Below, piece after piece: positions 22,529-35,112 of a stretch of DNA of 64,000 nucleotides. A program made the translations under genes and the position numbers. This DNA comes from Rhizoclosmatium globosum (lineage: Eukaryota; Chytridiomycota; Chytridiomycetes; Chytridiales; Chytriomycetaceae): assembly GCA_002104985.1 (NCBI GenBank), contig MCGO01000052.1, forward strand, positions 225,663-289,662, in the 5' to 3' direction. Position 1 is the stretch's first letter; the number at the start of each line of letters is the position of its first letter. The notes under the pieces are model-generated. The model had not been told where the DNA came from and made no database searches. It saw nothing but the letters and a program-made list of their open reading frames with translations.

Positions 22529-22810
22529 TTATTTAAGCTCATTCAACTTTTGTTTCATAACGTCATCCATAGTAATAAAGCGAGTGTCTGCAAGTAAAAC
22601 TTCTGCACAATCAAACTTCTTTTCGTTCATCAACTCAGACACAATGCCAATGAAACCCAAGTATTTGTCTTCCCCGTTTTGTTCCAAATCAAACAGTTCA
22701 CGCGCAAGCATTCCAACATGGTAACGCTTTTGTCCAGAAACGTCAACACGCCAAGCCTTGATGCAAGGAAGTCTTCTGCCCATTGGGGAAGCATATGTTG
22801 ATCGAATCAA
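22529..22810 (-). CDS. Hypothetical frame in the left half of the inverted-repeat element
   Basis: A 93-residue frame without recognisable domain, mixed charged and hydrophobic, ending KQKLNELK. It starts 12 bp from the opposed right-half frame and lies inside the element. It may be a piece of a former transposase gene that was inverted, or a small accessory protein. No splice sites that would extend it convincingly were found. Confidence 0.3.
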   Translation of the reverse strand: MIRSTYASPMGRRLPCIKAWRVDVSGQKRYHVGMLARELFDLEQNGEDKYLGFIGIVSELMNEKKFDCAEVLLADTRFITMDDVMKQKLNELK

Positions 22811-22822
22811 GAGAATGTAGTC

Positions 22823-23203
22823 GTGAAGTGCAAGGGAAATGCCAAAAAGCTTGACATGTTGGAAAAAGAATATGTTTCAGAAGCGTCTGGAAAGTTGAAC
22901 AATCCGGGAAAGCCTTTTTTCTTGAAGACAGCAGCAAAGGTGTTTCTGGATGCCAACAAGGCCATTGATTTGAATGGGATGAACTATGCAAGGAAATCCA
23001 TGATTCGGTGCAGCCTGAGTTTGGATAACGGCAACTGGACGGAAGAAATGCTATCAAAACCACTTCAGGAAATAATCAATAAGTTCCGTGAAAGCTTTGA
23101 TGGAAAACCTGTGGATGAAGTGGTGGAGGATGGGGATACAGCTTCAGAAGATGGTGTTGATGAAGACAGCGTCGAGTCTGATGGAACCGGGGAAGATGCT
23201 TGA
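22823..23203 (+). CDS. Hypothetical frame in the right half of the inverted-repeat element
   Basis: A 126-residue frame, open without a stop into the middle of the element upstream of its first ATG. It is lysine- and asparagine-rich at first, then has an acidic tail (DGDTASEDGVDEDS). It has coding-like composition but no family was recognised. Its position next to an opposed frame suggests a rearranged remnant of a larger element gene. Confidence 0.35.
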   Translation: MKCKGNAKKLDMLEKEYVSEASGKLNNPGKPFFLKTAAKVFLDANKAIDLNGMNYARKSMIRCSLSLDNGNWTEEMLSKPLQEIINKFRESFDGKPVDEVVEDGDTASEDGVDEDSVESDGTGEDA

Positions 23204-23384
23204 AGTGTATGTTAAGCTGTTTCATCTGTGTTGACTTTTTATTAAATGATTTTACTTGAACATAATTTAGTGTCCATTCATAATTAGTGTCGACGACACT
23301 ATATCCTGTGCTGACCCACTTACCAAGGGGTTTTGGTAGACACAGCAAATAGTGTCGTCGACACTAAATACGGAGAACGGCGTA

Positions 23385-24252
23385 ACTTTCCCTCCTTCCT
23401 CCCCTTTGTCAGCACCGCCCTCCTGCCCCCAAACAGCCCTTCTACATGGGAATTAGTACTCATGCTAGCACATTAGGCCTGGTATGCAAGGGCTCTGGCT
23501 TCTAGTTCAGTGATAGCCCCTATGGGATTGACCAAACCCACCCAACCACTTCATTCAGATTCTTCCTTGCTACTCTGTCTAATTCATGTAAAAGAGGTAA
23601 TAACATTGATATGGTATGCACTGATTAGCTTTATTGGCTGTTGTTGTTTGTTCATTGACCTGAATCAAGCAACTATAATATTGGACTGTCAAACAAGCCT
23701 GTCAAAAGTACCATCAACATCAAAAAGGTATGTTTACCTCATCTGAATACCCCAGCCCATCACTAACATCTTCTGCAGAGTATTTGTCCTGAAACAAACA
23801 CTACCACAAAAACTACCAGGTGCACAAGTCCCTGCTTATTTCCACCATGCTTGCAACAAGAAGTTTATTTATTGTTGATCAAGTAGCTTGTCATTCAATG
23901 CGTTCCAGGACACCAAAACATACTGCAACACAAGTTTTGTTCTATCAGTTGTAAAGAAATATAAAATAAAATAAACAATCAGCTGCAGTTCCTGAATGAG
24001 GTTGGTTGGTTCGCTTGCTGCACTTTAATACAGATTGGACCATCAGAACTGCAAATATATGAGTATTACAAACAGGTAGAATACATACATTGTCTTTAGA
24101 CCAGCTTTGCAGGTGTTGGAGGTGGTGCAGGCAAAGGGGACGTAGCGGGGAGGGACAGTATTGGTGGGACTGAAAGAGGCACATTTTCCAATTTTGGACG
24201 AAAATCACAGTAACAATAATAACAATAGTAACTCATACACACTTCATTTCAA
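23385..24252. other. Gap between the element and RAV1
   Basis: No gene with coding character is seen on either strand. The part near 23395-23440 is C-rich; the rest is AT-rich. The last ~250 bp are likely RAV1 3' UTR. Short open frames here lack domain or codon support. Confidence 0.4.
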
Positions 24253-27200
24253 TCACATTTTACAACGCGAGAGACTTCCATCAGCACCACAGGTATAAAC
24301 ACGGTTGCCATTCACTGAAATCTGCATCACTCCATAAGAAGACATTCCCCCAGACTTCTCTGAATGCCCTGGGAACTTTCCATGCCGAGATAGTGCAGCA
24401 TCATCAGAGCCCCAGTTATCGTTATTAAACATACTCAAGTCCCAGACTTTGATGTCTCCTCCTGCTGCTCCAGAAATCAACAACCCATTTTCTTCATCCA
24501 CAAATAACGACTTGACGGTTGTGTCATGTGCTTTGAATGTCTTTCGATGCTTCATCTGTCTCACGTCAAAGATAACTAAATCTTTTTGTCAGAAACATAC
24601 CACCAAATCACATGACAGGACTTACATATATCACCCTTCTTGCCTCCCGCAACGATTGATTGATATTTGTTTGTATGTGCAATAGAATAAGCCCCTCCTT
24701 CCGTCACATGGAAGCTCTTAACGCGTGCCTTATGGTACGGCAACAATGTATCAAACAAACAAATGTTACTAGTGAGAAATGGTGGTTAAAATATGCTATT
24801 AACCAACTGAAGAAGCCAAACCTTCCATTCGACGATACACCAGCAGTCGCAATCAAAGACGACGAATTAATAAAAGCGAAGTCATTTGTTATGGCAGAGT
24901 TGCATTGCAGAATTTGGGTAGGATTGAGCGATTGTTGGGTTGCATCAAACTTCCACAATCGAAGTTCTCCCTTCGCATCGCTACATCCGAAACGTCCTCC
25001 AAACGGATCAAAACGACATTTCGTGATACGCGCACTAGTTCCACTCGAGTACGAAACAAGGTCACCCTTTTGACCAAACTGGTATAATTTCACAATTGCT
25101 TCTGAGTTGCCATCGCCCACTCCAGCCAAATCTGAGCACAAAAGAGGATTAATTCGGACTGAGTAGCCTACGACTTTTGCTTACAATAATTTAGAGACGG
25201 ATGAGCCTCAAGTGAAGATACAGCAAGGACTTCGCGGTGAACACGTCGACCACTATCCAACTCAGAGTCTATGAGTTGAAAAAAGTAAGCCAAGAAATTC
25301 CTTGAAGTGACAATATACCTCTTCTTCGCAAGTCCATCATAGAGTCCTTAACTGCTTTTTGCAGAGAGTCGAAACTCAATGTCCTCTTCAAAGTCTCGGT
25401 TTCAACCAGTCGTTGGGGTTGGTTCTTTGGAGCATCCAAGAATCGTTTGTGGGTCGATTTAATAGCCAGATCGTCAACCGATTCACGTCGTTTCGCAAGC
25501 ACTTCGTCGCGCTAATGATATAATTAAGTCAACCTGGTTTGGACATACTAAGGGCCTTACTGAATGGAACCGAATAGACGTCTCCAGGTCAAATTCGACA
25601 ATAGTCTCATGCGTGGCAACCGCAAACATATTCGGATCCATCGGATTGATGGCAAATGTGCCAATGATATCTTTTGTGCGGAATACAACCTCATAGCTGC
25701 TTTCGTCATACACTTGTATGGCGCGTTTTGCAGGGCTCTCAACTTCAGGTGTTTGAACAATATCCTCAGTGATAGGTTTGACTGCAGCAGTTGAATCAGC
25801 TTCGTTTTGGTTCTCCTCCGTTAACTTTTCATTGTTTCCAGCTATGATTAATGCGGCTAGCTTTTTGACGTTGGCTGTTCGTTTGATCAGGGACCAAACA
25901 CCCTTGGCATAGTTGTTCAAAAGATATGTTGACATTTTCGCTGCACGTAAGAAGATTTAGGGAGAAGTAAAGCCATATTCTACTTACAAATATTAAGTTT
26001 CATCGCGATATTCCATTTCGATCGAACTTGTTGGTGCATTTCAAACAGCAGAGACGACAGTCGCGTCAAAACGACTTCCGACAAGAATCCGTACGCTTCA
26101 TCCACATTGCCGCCGTCTTTTAAATGGCGAACAAAGACTTGAAAGTCAAGACCGATGTGTTGAAGCGCGATAGAAGATAGAAGCGTTTCAGCGAGAAGTG
26201 CCTTTTCGGCAGAGACTTCTCCATAATAATCATCGTCCGAGTCATCTTCACTTTCTGAATCGGGTTGAATCTGAAAGAAACTTCAGCCAAGCGGTCAAAT
26301 ATGCAAATAAATTCTCACAATAGGCTCTCGATGTGTCAGTAAGTCCAGAATTAATGGCTTGAGGTTCTTCTTTTTCGCACCACCAACGAGGACTTCAAAG
26401 AATCGGTCGCTAAGTCCAACAATCCACCATAGTGACTTAAAGTCCCTCGTTTTGATGGAACAGATAGAAAGCGCAAGGAAAGCAGTCGCAGAAGTTTGTG
26501 ACATAACTGAGAGACTGATTGGACTAAATCCAGAGTCTTCCCTCTCATACCATCGAATAATTGACCACAGTAGGCGCCTTTCGTTGATTAACATTCAGTA
26601 AATTAGCTGCAGAGGTTAAACGAAACTTACTTCGAAAAATCTACGATGGGATCCACAGTTGTAGCATCGACGCGAGTGACACTGATAAATATTAAACTAG
26701 AAAGGTGATTGGATCCCTCTATCAGTAATGCGGAGAACCCAGTTGCAGTTCGATCATTGGAAGCGAAACTGGGCAGCTCAACAAACGCCACAAAGGCATC
26801 CATTTCTTGGTAACGAGCCGTGATGGCAGAATCCATAATCTGAAGTGGCATCTCGACACGATTCGCCAGCTTTTGGATACCACTTTGAAGAAGTTTGAAG
26901 TAATCTTTGAACACGGAATCCACTGTCAAGACATCCATATTCAACGAGACGACAGCCATAGATTTGTACAATGAATGAATCATACGAATCGCCAGTTTCC
27001 ACTTTTGATAACGAATAGATTCACGGATTGATCCCACTTTGACTTTTTGCGTTTCATTTAGCACGATTTCTACGGCAACTTCAACAGCTTCTTCAGCAGG
27101 CTGAGCCTTCCCACCATTCGCCTTCAATTCTGCTGCCGCAAGCTCGCGTTCTAGAAGTTCAAGCTCATCAGGCTCCTCATCCGCATTTTGCATCGATTTC

Positions 27201-30200
27201 TTGAATGCTTCATATTCATCCATAGAATCGGCAGGTTTTCTCTGTACAGGTTCGCCCCAATCCATACCCAATGATGATTGTTGGGCGACTGGCGCTCCCC
27301 AATCCATTCCTCCAGAAGGTACTTGCTGACTGACGGGTGCTCCCCAATCCATACCGCCGCTAGACGGTTGCTGACTGACAGGAGCACCCCAGTCCATGCC
27401 ACCAGAGATTGGTTGTTGACTTACTGGAGCACCCCAATCCATGGTGCTCGATTCAAGTTGCTGACTTACAGGTGCTCCCCAGTCCATGGCACTGGATGTT
27501 GGTTGCTGACTGACAGGAGCTCCCCAGTCCATTGTGTTCGATGTTTGCTGTTGGCTCACAGGAGCACCCCAGTCAATACCCGCATTTGCACTGTTCGAAT
27601 CCGTTGGGACAGCAGCTGTAGAATCAGTTTTAGTCAGAGTGGATTCGGCTTGTGAGCTTTCAACAATAGCAGCTGCTGTAAGTTCTGAGACTTTTGTCAA
27701 CATATCCAAGGCAAGGCCAGGACATCCCATGTTCTCATAAATAGTGGCACTGGCGGACATAAAGTGAAATTGTTGTAAAGCCGGGATTTTTTCAATGTGG
27801 AAGTTCTTTTGCAGGCGGTACTTCTTTTGCAAGTAGTTGTGAAGAACAACCAACGGTGGATCAATAATATCTCTTTCTGGAAGAGACTCAGCGGCATCAG
27901 CGAAGGTATTAATTGGCATCTAACGTTTGAAACTATTAGTTCGTGTTACACATCGTCGACTCCATACCATCGTCGATTTCAACGCCAGATCCTTGTCTTT
28001 CAACAGAGTGTAAACCATACTAATGAGATACCGATCTCCCTCTTTGAAAGCCACAGGTAGAATATTGGTTTTCAGGGTTTCATCTAATGTTGGGCTTTCA
28101 TCTCCTTCAAACAAACGACACAGCACAATTGCCAACTGAAGGTCCTTCAAGTGTTTCAAACACACATTCACGGCGTCTTTGAGTCGATCGGCGAGCAAGA
28201 AGAACGCGACAGCATATTCTAGCAGACAAATAAGGTCAGTGCACATAATGAAGTGGGACAAGTTACCATATCGTTGTTTTCCTAATAACGCAAACGCGTT
28301 CTTCACAGCTGCCTTTTGCCATCGCTCTTCCGCAAAATCATTTGCCAAGAACTTAAGCATCGCACCTTGTTCTGGATGAGAGGACGCAAGTTTCCACAAT
28401 CCCAACAACACGTTCTTTTTCTTCAAGCAGATGTAAAACAGAGCACAGTCAACAGGATCTTTGTCTTCTTTAGCCATATAGTGATTACGTGCGATAGCCT
28501 CGATTTGACGACGCTGATGACATGGTTAGGTCATGATACAAATAGTAAGTGACAACCAACCAAAGCTTCAGTGTTCTTCAGCCAAAATCCCATTCCGAGT
28601 GAGCGCACATCTTTCCATAGCGGTTTGCCTGAGAATATTTGTGACACAAAATCAACCAAAAAGTCCTGTAAATATGTCAGCACCAACCACCAGCTAGGAA
28701 ATCGCATACCTGTGAATCTGAATAGAACGCCCAAGATATGTCTCTTGATCCCAAACAAGCTGCATCTGAAACGCGCTCAGTGGCCACAAATAATCTCGCA
28801 AAAAACACGAATCGACTTCCGTTTTCATCAACACTACGTTTCTGTTGCTCCACTTGCACAAACGAACTCATAATGGCCAATAAGCGTGCTTGATCCCCTT
28901 CTTCCAAGTGAGGTAATTTCAGTTTATCCCCCATTTCCACCAAGAAATCCAAATGTGCCTGGCCGAAACTTCCAATCTCTCGCGAGGTAGTTTCTTCGCC
29001 CACTTCAGCAAACAATTCATCGTAATTTGCACCCGTGGAATCTGCACTTCCTTCCTGTTCGAAGAACTTCCAGAGCACAGCCGGAACTTCACGCATCTTT
29101 CGGTCCGCTTCCGTCATCAATTTGACAAACTTGTGCATGAGAGAGAAAATGTACTTAATAAAGTCGTATTTTCCCCAAATCAAGTGATGTACGAGGAGAT
29201 TGGGGTGGTAATCAGGAAGGCGCCCATTGATTCGGGATACTACAGAGTGTAAACTCGTAGGAACAGGTGGATCAGTTGTGGTGGAGTCGATGATAGTCAA
29301 GTCTTTCCATTTACTGAACACGGCAACTTTGGTGGTCAATGCGGCTGCCAGAGATCCGTTCTGAAGCCACATAATTGCATGCACTCTGTCCTCCCTGAGT
29401 TTATGTCAGAGACCATAGATCAAGTAAGTATACAATACTTACCAAGGAACAGTCATTTCAGCGATATGAATCCACTCTATATTCCCATTAAATGTCTTCA
29501 ACCTGTCTTGACAAAATACATCTACACCAGATTGAGTCGCGACAGCAACGAGACTTTGTCCATCCGTAGAAGCTGCAATATCCACATCAACTATTTCAGA
29601 TGTCCATACTTTACTCCACGCTTTGATGTGTTCGGAATCCTCTATCCGTCCTTGCCAAATACTCAACTCCCATTCACCGTCATTCATTTTCCGGCTGCTG
29701 ACAATGCGACCGAATAAGTCAGCCTTGACGGAAACGATTTCATCTCCGAGCAACAAAGTTCCGGCTTCTACAAATTCAATTGTCCGATTTTCAAGTTCTA
29801 ATCCCCATAATCGGCACACGCCCTGTCCATCCACTGTTCCAAACGTATGTGTCCCAATATGCGCTACAGGAGAAAATACAGCCGACAGCGTGTTGGTCGG
29901 GAAGGTCAGCTTTACAGGTTTTGTCCCAGTCGGAAGGCTAGACTCAAACAGTAACTGATTCGAAATATAACGAGAGCCTGAATTTATGTTTGTCAAAACT
30001 AGCGGTAAAGGGACTGAAAGGAAAATCATCTTCACCTTCAAAAACGACCTCCCAAACGTAAACCGAAAGATCTTCGTTTGACACACCAATCACCAAATAC
30101 GATATAGTTGAATCAGTGTCAAGCGCGAAATGGTGAATGACTTGCAAAAACGTTATTGGACATAGCGGCGTGACTTGCTGTAACTCCGTGAGTTCTGGAT

Positions 30201-32314
30201 CGTTCCCGACTGCAACGATCGTCTGCAGAGACACTTTGGATCCATCGCAAATCACTGCAATTTCATCTTCTCAAACACAGGTTAACTCAATATGTCAAAT
30301 TTCACACGAAACTCAACTGTTTGGAATCCATGCAACCAACACCGCCTCCCCACCACCCTTTACTTTTTCATGCACAATCAAGTCCAGCCCTTCATTAACC
30401 CGAATCGCAACTTGCGGGACACTGACACGGTAGAAGTTGATTTCTCCTTCCACACTCACGCTTGCAACGACAGGGAGACTGGGGTGTTCGCTGAACCGTT
30501 TAACTCGAGTCGTGTGTCCACACCATGAATGCTCCAGTCGGAGGTATGGGTTTGCCCATGGACTGCCAAAGAATTCGTCAAGATTCATGGAGTACAGGTT
30601 GAGGAGACCTGTTGTCGTTGATTTTGCGAGGATTGAGATTTGTGCTGGGAAGTAGATTGCTATGACAAGATATTTTGTTAATTATCAGACAAAGTGAGTT
30701 GCGTGTGAGGCAGATACCAGAATTTTTGATACGCGCCGAATCGTAAAACACATGCACTGTCCCCATGAATGCTTCAAAATCTCCAGGGAGTACACCACTC
30801 TGTGTCTTGAGAATAACCATGACTTTTGGAACGCGTTGCGGGTGTCCGTCAAGACCCTATAGCATATGTTATCTGGAATTCCTTGCAAGAAACTACTAGT
30901 TCCATACCTGTACTCCCCAGACAACAACTCCTCCTTCTCGTCCAACAGCAAAAAGTAGGTCAGGGTAGTCTTTGATGGCAGCTGCACCTCTTCCCCGTTT
31001 CCCACTTCCTTTCGACTTTGAAGAGGCGCCCCCATCCTTCAATGCACCTTCAATGGCTTCAGAGACAGCACTTCCTTGAACCCAATGAACACTCGTGGTT
31101 CCTAGTTCCGGCATGATGGACGCACGCATTTCAAATTCCGCATTGTTGTGTTGCCGTTTCCGGGCGGCGCTGTGAGTAACACTTGCTTTCGTATTGATTT
31201 GGCACCAAATGAGGGTGAGTGAGGATTGAGTGACGGTGAGGAGAGCATTTGCTGGTGGGCTTTCTCTTTGCAAATTCGTATCAAAGGTAAGTAAGAAGGT
31301 ACATTTCAATGATAGTTTAAGGCTCACTTATTCGGCGCCTGATGCCTCCATTCGAAATTTGTGACGGGGGAAGTATGTGGGAGGTACAGAAAATCATATT
31401 GGAGGCCTTCTTTTGACGTGTGGGCTGGGTACCAAACTTTGACGAATCGATCGTTCTAGCACAGTGTGTGAGTCAGCGTCGCGTATCGTCGACAAAATAA
31501 CATTCACCTTGGCAATAGATGCAAACAAAGATCCATCTGGAGAGAATTGGATCTTCTGGACAGGTTTCGGAGCCACCAACTTCCATTCCAGTGACATGTC
31601 GACAAACGTCTGTTCTGATTCGTGTTTTGTAATAGCCCAAACTGCGAAATGAGAACCGCCAGTCAACAAATAATTCCCTATGATTCTCAGTGTCAGAGAG
31701 GCGTATGTTTGACAGATGGATGGGTAATACCGTCAGGACTCCAGTCGAGCGAACGTACACTTTCGCCAGCAACATTCGACTTCAAGTCCATCCAAAATAT
31801 CCACGGACAAGAAGAGAAATCGGTTGCTGCACCAGAAGCAGTGTCTGCTTTGAAGAGCGATACAGTCGACCCATGGGCAACAGCGACCTAATCCAGGCAT
31901 TCAGCTACTACTAATACGTTGCATCAAGTCCCTACAATTGCGTGACGGGACAGTGCTATAGAAGTGATGTGGATGTCGCTGGAAGAGGTGACCGAGAAGG
32001 ACGCAGCAAAGGCCAGCGTTGGCAGCTGATGAACAAGGACCTGCGAGGCCACAGCCAAGAGCTGATTGATTGATTTTAAGAAGGTAGTTTTAAAGGTAGT
32101 TTTAAACAAGTTAATTTGGCTCGGTGAATGAATGCAGACTAGTTGCCAAACTAACCACAAGGCCAAGGTGCGCATCAACAGCCACGGCACCGACTTTGGG
32201 GCCAACTGTCTGGCGCAGTTGCATCCGGAATGGCTTTGCGGTCGGCCGTGACGGGGTGTCTGCTTTCTGAGGCCCGTCAATCGACGAACTGGAGGCATAG
32301 CGAGGAATGCCCAT
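24253..32314 (-). CDS. RAV1: RAVE-complex subunit Rav1 / rabconnectin-3 (DMXL) homologue
   Basis: Predicted large scaffold of the RAVE complex, which helps reassemble V1 with Vo in the vacuolar H+-ATPase. It is one gene of 23 exons and 2306 aa: 32314-32156, 32061-31936, 31887-31731, 31677-31508, 31455-31328, 31265-30908, 30856-30718, 30659-30318, 30269-30036, 29998-29443, 29394-28710, 28665-28561, 28513-28267, 28218-27968, 27919-26631, 26577-26319, 26270-25988, 25940-25561, 25511-25319, 25268-25185, 25131-24822, 24768-24626, 24575-24253. Every junction keeps phase. The N-terminal half forms WD40 blades (HFAVWAIT, NDRFVKVWYP). The Rav1p_C core has DCALFYICLKKKNVLLGLWK and ERWQKAAVKNAFALL. A C-terminal propeller ends in VYTCGADGSLSRCKM. 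Longer than yeast Rav1 and nearer animal DMXL in layout. Partners Rav2 and Skp1 are not in the window. Confidence 0.9.
27240..27590 (-). repeat. Eight 45-bp in-frame repeats in RAV1 exon 15
   Basis: Eight near-identical 15-residue units with the core MDWGAPVSQQ run head to tail inside a low-complexity linker; the last two are diverged (APVAQQ, EPVQRK). DWG-type motifs occur singly in other Rav1/DMXL proteins, so this looks like local expansion of one motif. Confidence 0.85.
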
Positions 32315-32846
32315 TTCAAAAGAGATTTGAATAAACGCGTTGATTCGGCATATTAAACGTAAAAATGAGATGTAATACTTATTTATTCATTAAAAGTAAT
32401 ATTAACAGCGCGTCCTCCTCCAATCCGCGATCCAGTTCCAGGGTTCCTGCACCGGTAGAGTTGACGGTTACAGCGAAGCACCCTTCTGCCGTCCCGCAGA
32501 ACCATTAAGGCGCTGCAGGAGACATCCGGTGTATACAACAGAAACTTTATTCCTCAATTATATACTTTACCTCTGCATTCCTTCGGCCTCAAGGAAAGTG
32601 GCAGACCAATCAGCTGAGATCCTCACCCCTTGACACACGAAGCCCCCACCGTGACCCTGTGTCAGGAAGGGCGAGGAGAGCTCAGATATCGAAACGCGTT
32701 TGAAGAAACTTGACGCAATCCTGTCTCTGGCTGGTGTGTATATTTATACCTCTGCAGGTGGCAAATGGGTGGCGGAGAGTCAAAACAATAAGGAGAAAGG
32801 GAGAAGAAGAATCTTGGAAAATCTCTGTGCCAATTAATATCCTTTA
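32315..32846. other. Gap between RAV1 start and the B12-type fusion gene, with a hairpin
   Basis: No gene is seen. The RAV1 promoter should lie near 32315-32400. At 32612-32636 and 32659-32686 two arms pair imperfectly (CTGAGATCCTCACC against GGGCGAGGAGAGCTCAG, and GACAC against GTGTC) around a 22-base loop. This could form a stable stem in RNA or be a decayed inverted repeat. GC content is higher here than in neighbouring spacers. No tRNA pattern was found. Confidence 0.45.
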
Positions 32847-34876
32847 TTAGATATCCCACATGTCCACAAATAACACTTTGGTAAAGCATCCTTTTCCTCC
32901 AGGAAAAGCAGTTGTGTCCATTCGTTCCTGCGACAACATCCACCCATTTGCTTTCTCATCCCACCACTCACGTTTCTCTTCAAGGAAGAAATGAAAAGCC
33001 CCTTGTGGGTCAGCAGCACCAGTTGCACATACCTTGGCGTCAATCTCTTCACAGAGCCTCCACATTCGTGACCTCAACTCAGCTTCTCCAATTCCCCAGT
33101 TTGGAAACCACAGGTCTCTGCCAATACCTGCGAATGTACTCTCTCGCCATGCCTTAATCTCAGGTTCCTCCGCGTCGCCAAACACAACCTTGACAACGTT
33201 GGCCTTGAGATTTGCTTCCACCAACTCCAAGGCGCCTTTCACAGCTGACCCGTACCCATTGTTCCCAGTGTCTGGAGAAACAGGTACAAGCACCACCGGT
33301 AAATTCAGCGAAAGTGCTTGTGCCGCGATATCCTGATTCTTGACGTTATGCATTGGCACAGTATTCGTTGACGGGTCAATCGTTGTCATCAAGACAACAC
33401 GTACACCTTCCCCACATGTCTCCAACACACGCTCCAAAGCCATCAAAGAGTGTCGACCACCACTCCAAAACACTACCACAACTCCATCCTTCACAATAAC
33501 CTCATTCCGACCTCGCAGCCCATCCAAATCACCCTTCTTTTTGTTTGGCGGCGATCCAAGAAACACTGTAGTCTTGAGATGGTTTTTCCGACGTGCAGGG
33601 TCTTTGACACGTGAATGTCCGTAAGGACAGTGACGACACGCGTTTCCACAGCAGAGTTGACGTTGCTTGAGGTAATATTCTGTCATGACACTGTATCCAG
33701 ACTTTGGGTCCGTGTAAAAGGCTTGTTTTTGGGCACATGCGAGTCGATGGCATTCTTCGATTTCAGGATCGAGTTGTGGTGGCGATGGTTTTATGGCGGG
33801 CGCAACAACAGAAACTGGAGTTGGCTTGTAGATTCGTGTGTCACACTGAACGACGGGAAAGTCTTTGCTTGGGACGGGAGTTTTGCGAAGCGTGTGAATT
33901 AACCAATCCAAAGCGTCCAACAGTCTTGGAGTTGGGCGATGAAACATTGAGTTTCCGTCCACCACAAACACACGATTTTGTTGCACGGCAGCAAGTCGAT
34001 ACCAAGATTCTTGTTGAATGAGTCTTGATTCTTTGAGCTCTTTCACGGACGTTGGAGAATCCAATCCACAAAGACATACAATCACCAGATCAATATCTGC
34101 TGTATCCAGTCCTTTCGCGAGATCCAGCATGACAGAATCAGGATGACGTCCACTTTTTCCAATCAATTCACCTCCAGCCAACTTCACAAGTTCAGCCGTC
34201 CATCCACTCCCTAAAAAGAGAGGATCCATCCATTCAACCAAAACAACTCGTTGCGGCTTCGCAAGCGGGGTGATTTGTTTTTTGAGAGTCTCCAAACGAG
34301 TCTTGTTTTGAGCAATTAACAACCCAGCTTCATACTCCATATCAAGCTCCTTTCCCAAGTACGCTATACTATGTTCCAAAGCGTCCATCAAAGTTTTCGA
34401 GTTTACAGAGACAATACGCGTGGATCCTTCACTCACGGCAGAACTCTTTCCGTCAATCCGACACGACATTTCCAGCGTCTCCAAATCAATTGAACACACT
34501 TTACAAGTATCCTGTGCAACAATGACATCCGGCCTCAATTCCGCCATCTGCTTTTCATCGACGGTGTACAGCGAGTTCTCTGTCTCAAACACGGACTGGA
34601 CTTGTCTGTGCGTGTCAGCTGAGCTTGTGAATGCAGTTGTTCTTTGGGTTGTTAAGGCTGGGAGGGATGATGTGAAGGCCGGCGGGTAGTCACACTGGAT
34701 CGGAACACAACGGGTAAGCTGCCTACTGAGATGGCAGCGGGGAGGCTTACCTCGTGGGATCGGCCTACAAACTGAACTAGGCGGCCGGTGCGTGTGATGC
34801 CTGAAGGAACGGAAGTTGGTTGAGCGACAGGCTGTGTGAAGCTGAACAAGCCAGCAATCCTGTGCCATTCAACCAT
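32847..34876 (-). CDS. BtuF-like / Cys-rich (DUF5522-like) / DUF71 PP-loop fusion protein
   Basis: Predicted cytosolic three-domain protein of 657 aa; exons 34876-34751 and 34694-32847. The intron splits VGRSHE|CDYPP, a hallmark of BtuF-type cobalamin-binding proteins. That region (~1-330) also has PDVIVAQDTCKVC and VLVEWMDPLFLGSGW. The middle carries YYLKQRQLCCGNACRHCPYG, a small Cys-rich domain of the DUF5522 kind. The C-terminal third is DUF71/COG2102, an ATP-binding PP-loop fold with VVVFWSGGRHSLMA, related to diphthine-ammonia ligase Dph6. There is no signal peptide, so the BtuF part is not a secreted solute receptor here. One DUF71 subgroup has been tied by comparative genomics to B12 salvage; this fusion fits that role better than diphthamide synthesis, but that is inference. 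Confidence 0.85.
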
Positions 34877-35112
34877 CGATGGATTAGAAACGAGTACGAT
34901 TAAGGTACACCATCATTACAGTTCGGTGGCAGATGGAAGTAGCGAGATGATCCGCATTGGCAGTCGGGTCGCTACAGATGCCATTTCCAAAGACTTGCAC
35001 ACAATGAAGGCTTGAAACCTAGCAAGAATACTGACGAATTAGAGTAAACATTGAAGTTTATTGTGCGAGCAAGATCATCTCAAAAACACCAAACGAAATC
35101 AATAAGACCACC

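Larger units (their letters stand above)
22390..23382. mobile_element. 993-bp DNA-transposon-like element with 23-bp terminal inverted repeats
   Basis: The left end (22390-22412) and the inverted right end (23360-23382) match at 21 of 23 positions; both contain CCGTATTTAGTGTC. A TA dinucleotide flanks each side (22388-22389 and 23383-23384), as expected for a 2-bp target duplication. Near both ends there are extra copies of a palindromic motif of the form AGTGTCGWCGACACT (around 22433, 23285 and 23350), plus a direct copy of TTTAGTGTCCAT (22404 and 23266). These look like transposase-binding sites. The inside holds two short opposed frames but no complete transposase, so it is probably a non-autonomous or internally deleted copy. 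A Tc1/mariner-type origin is suggested only by the TA duplication. Confidence 0.65.
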
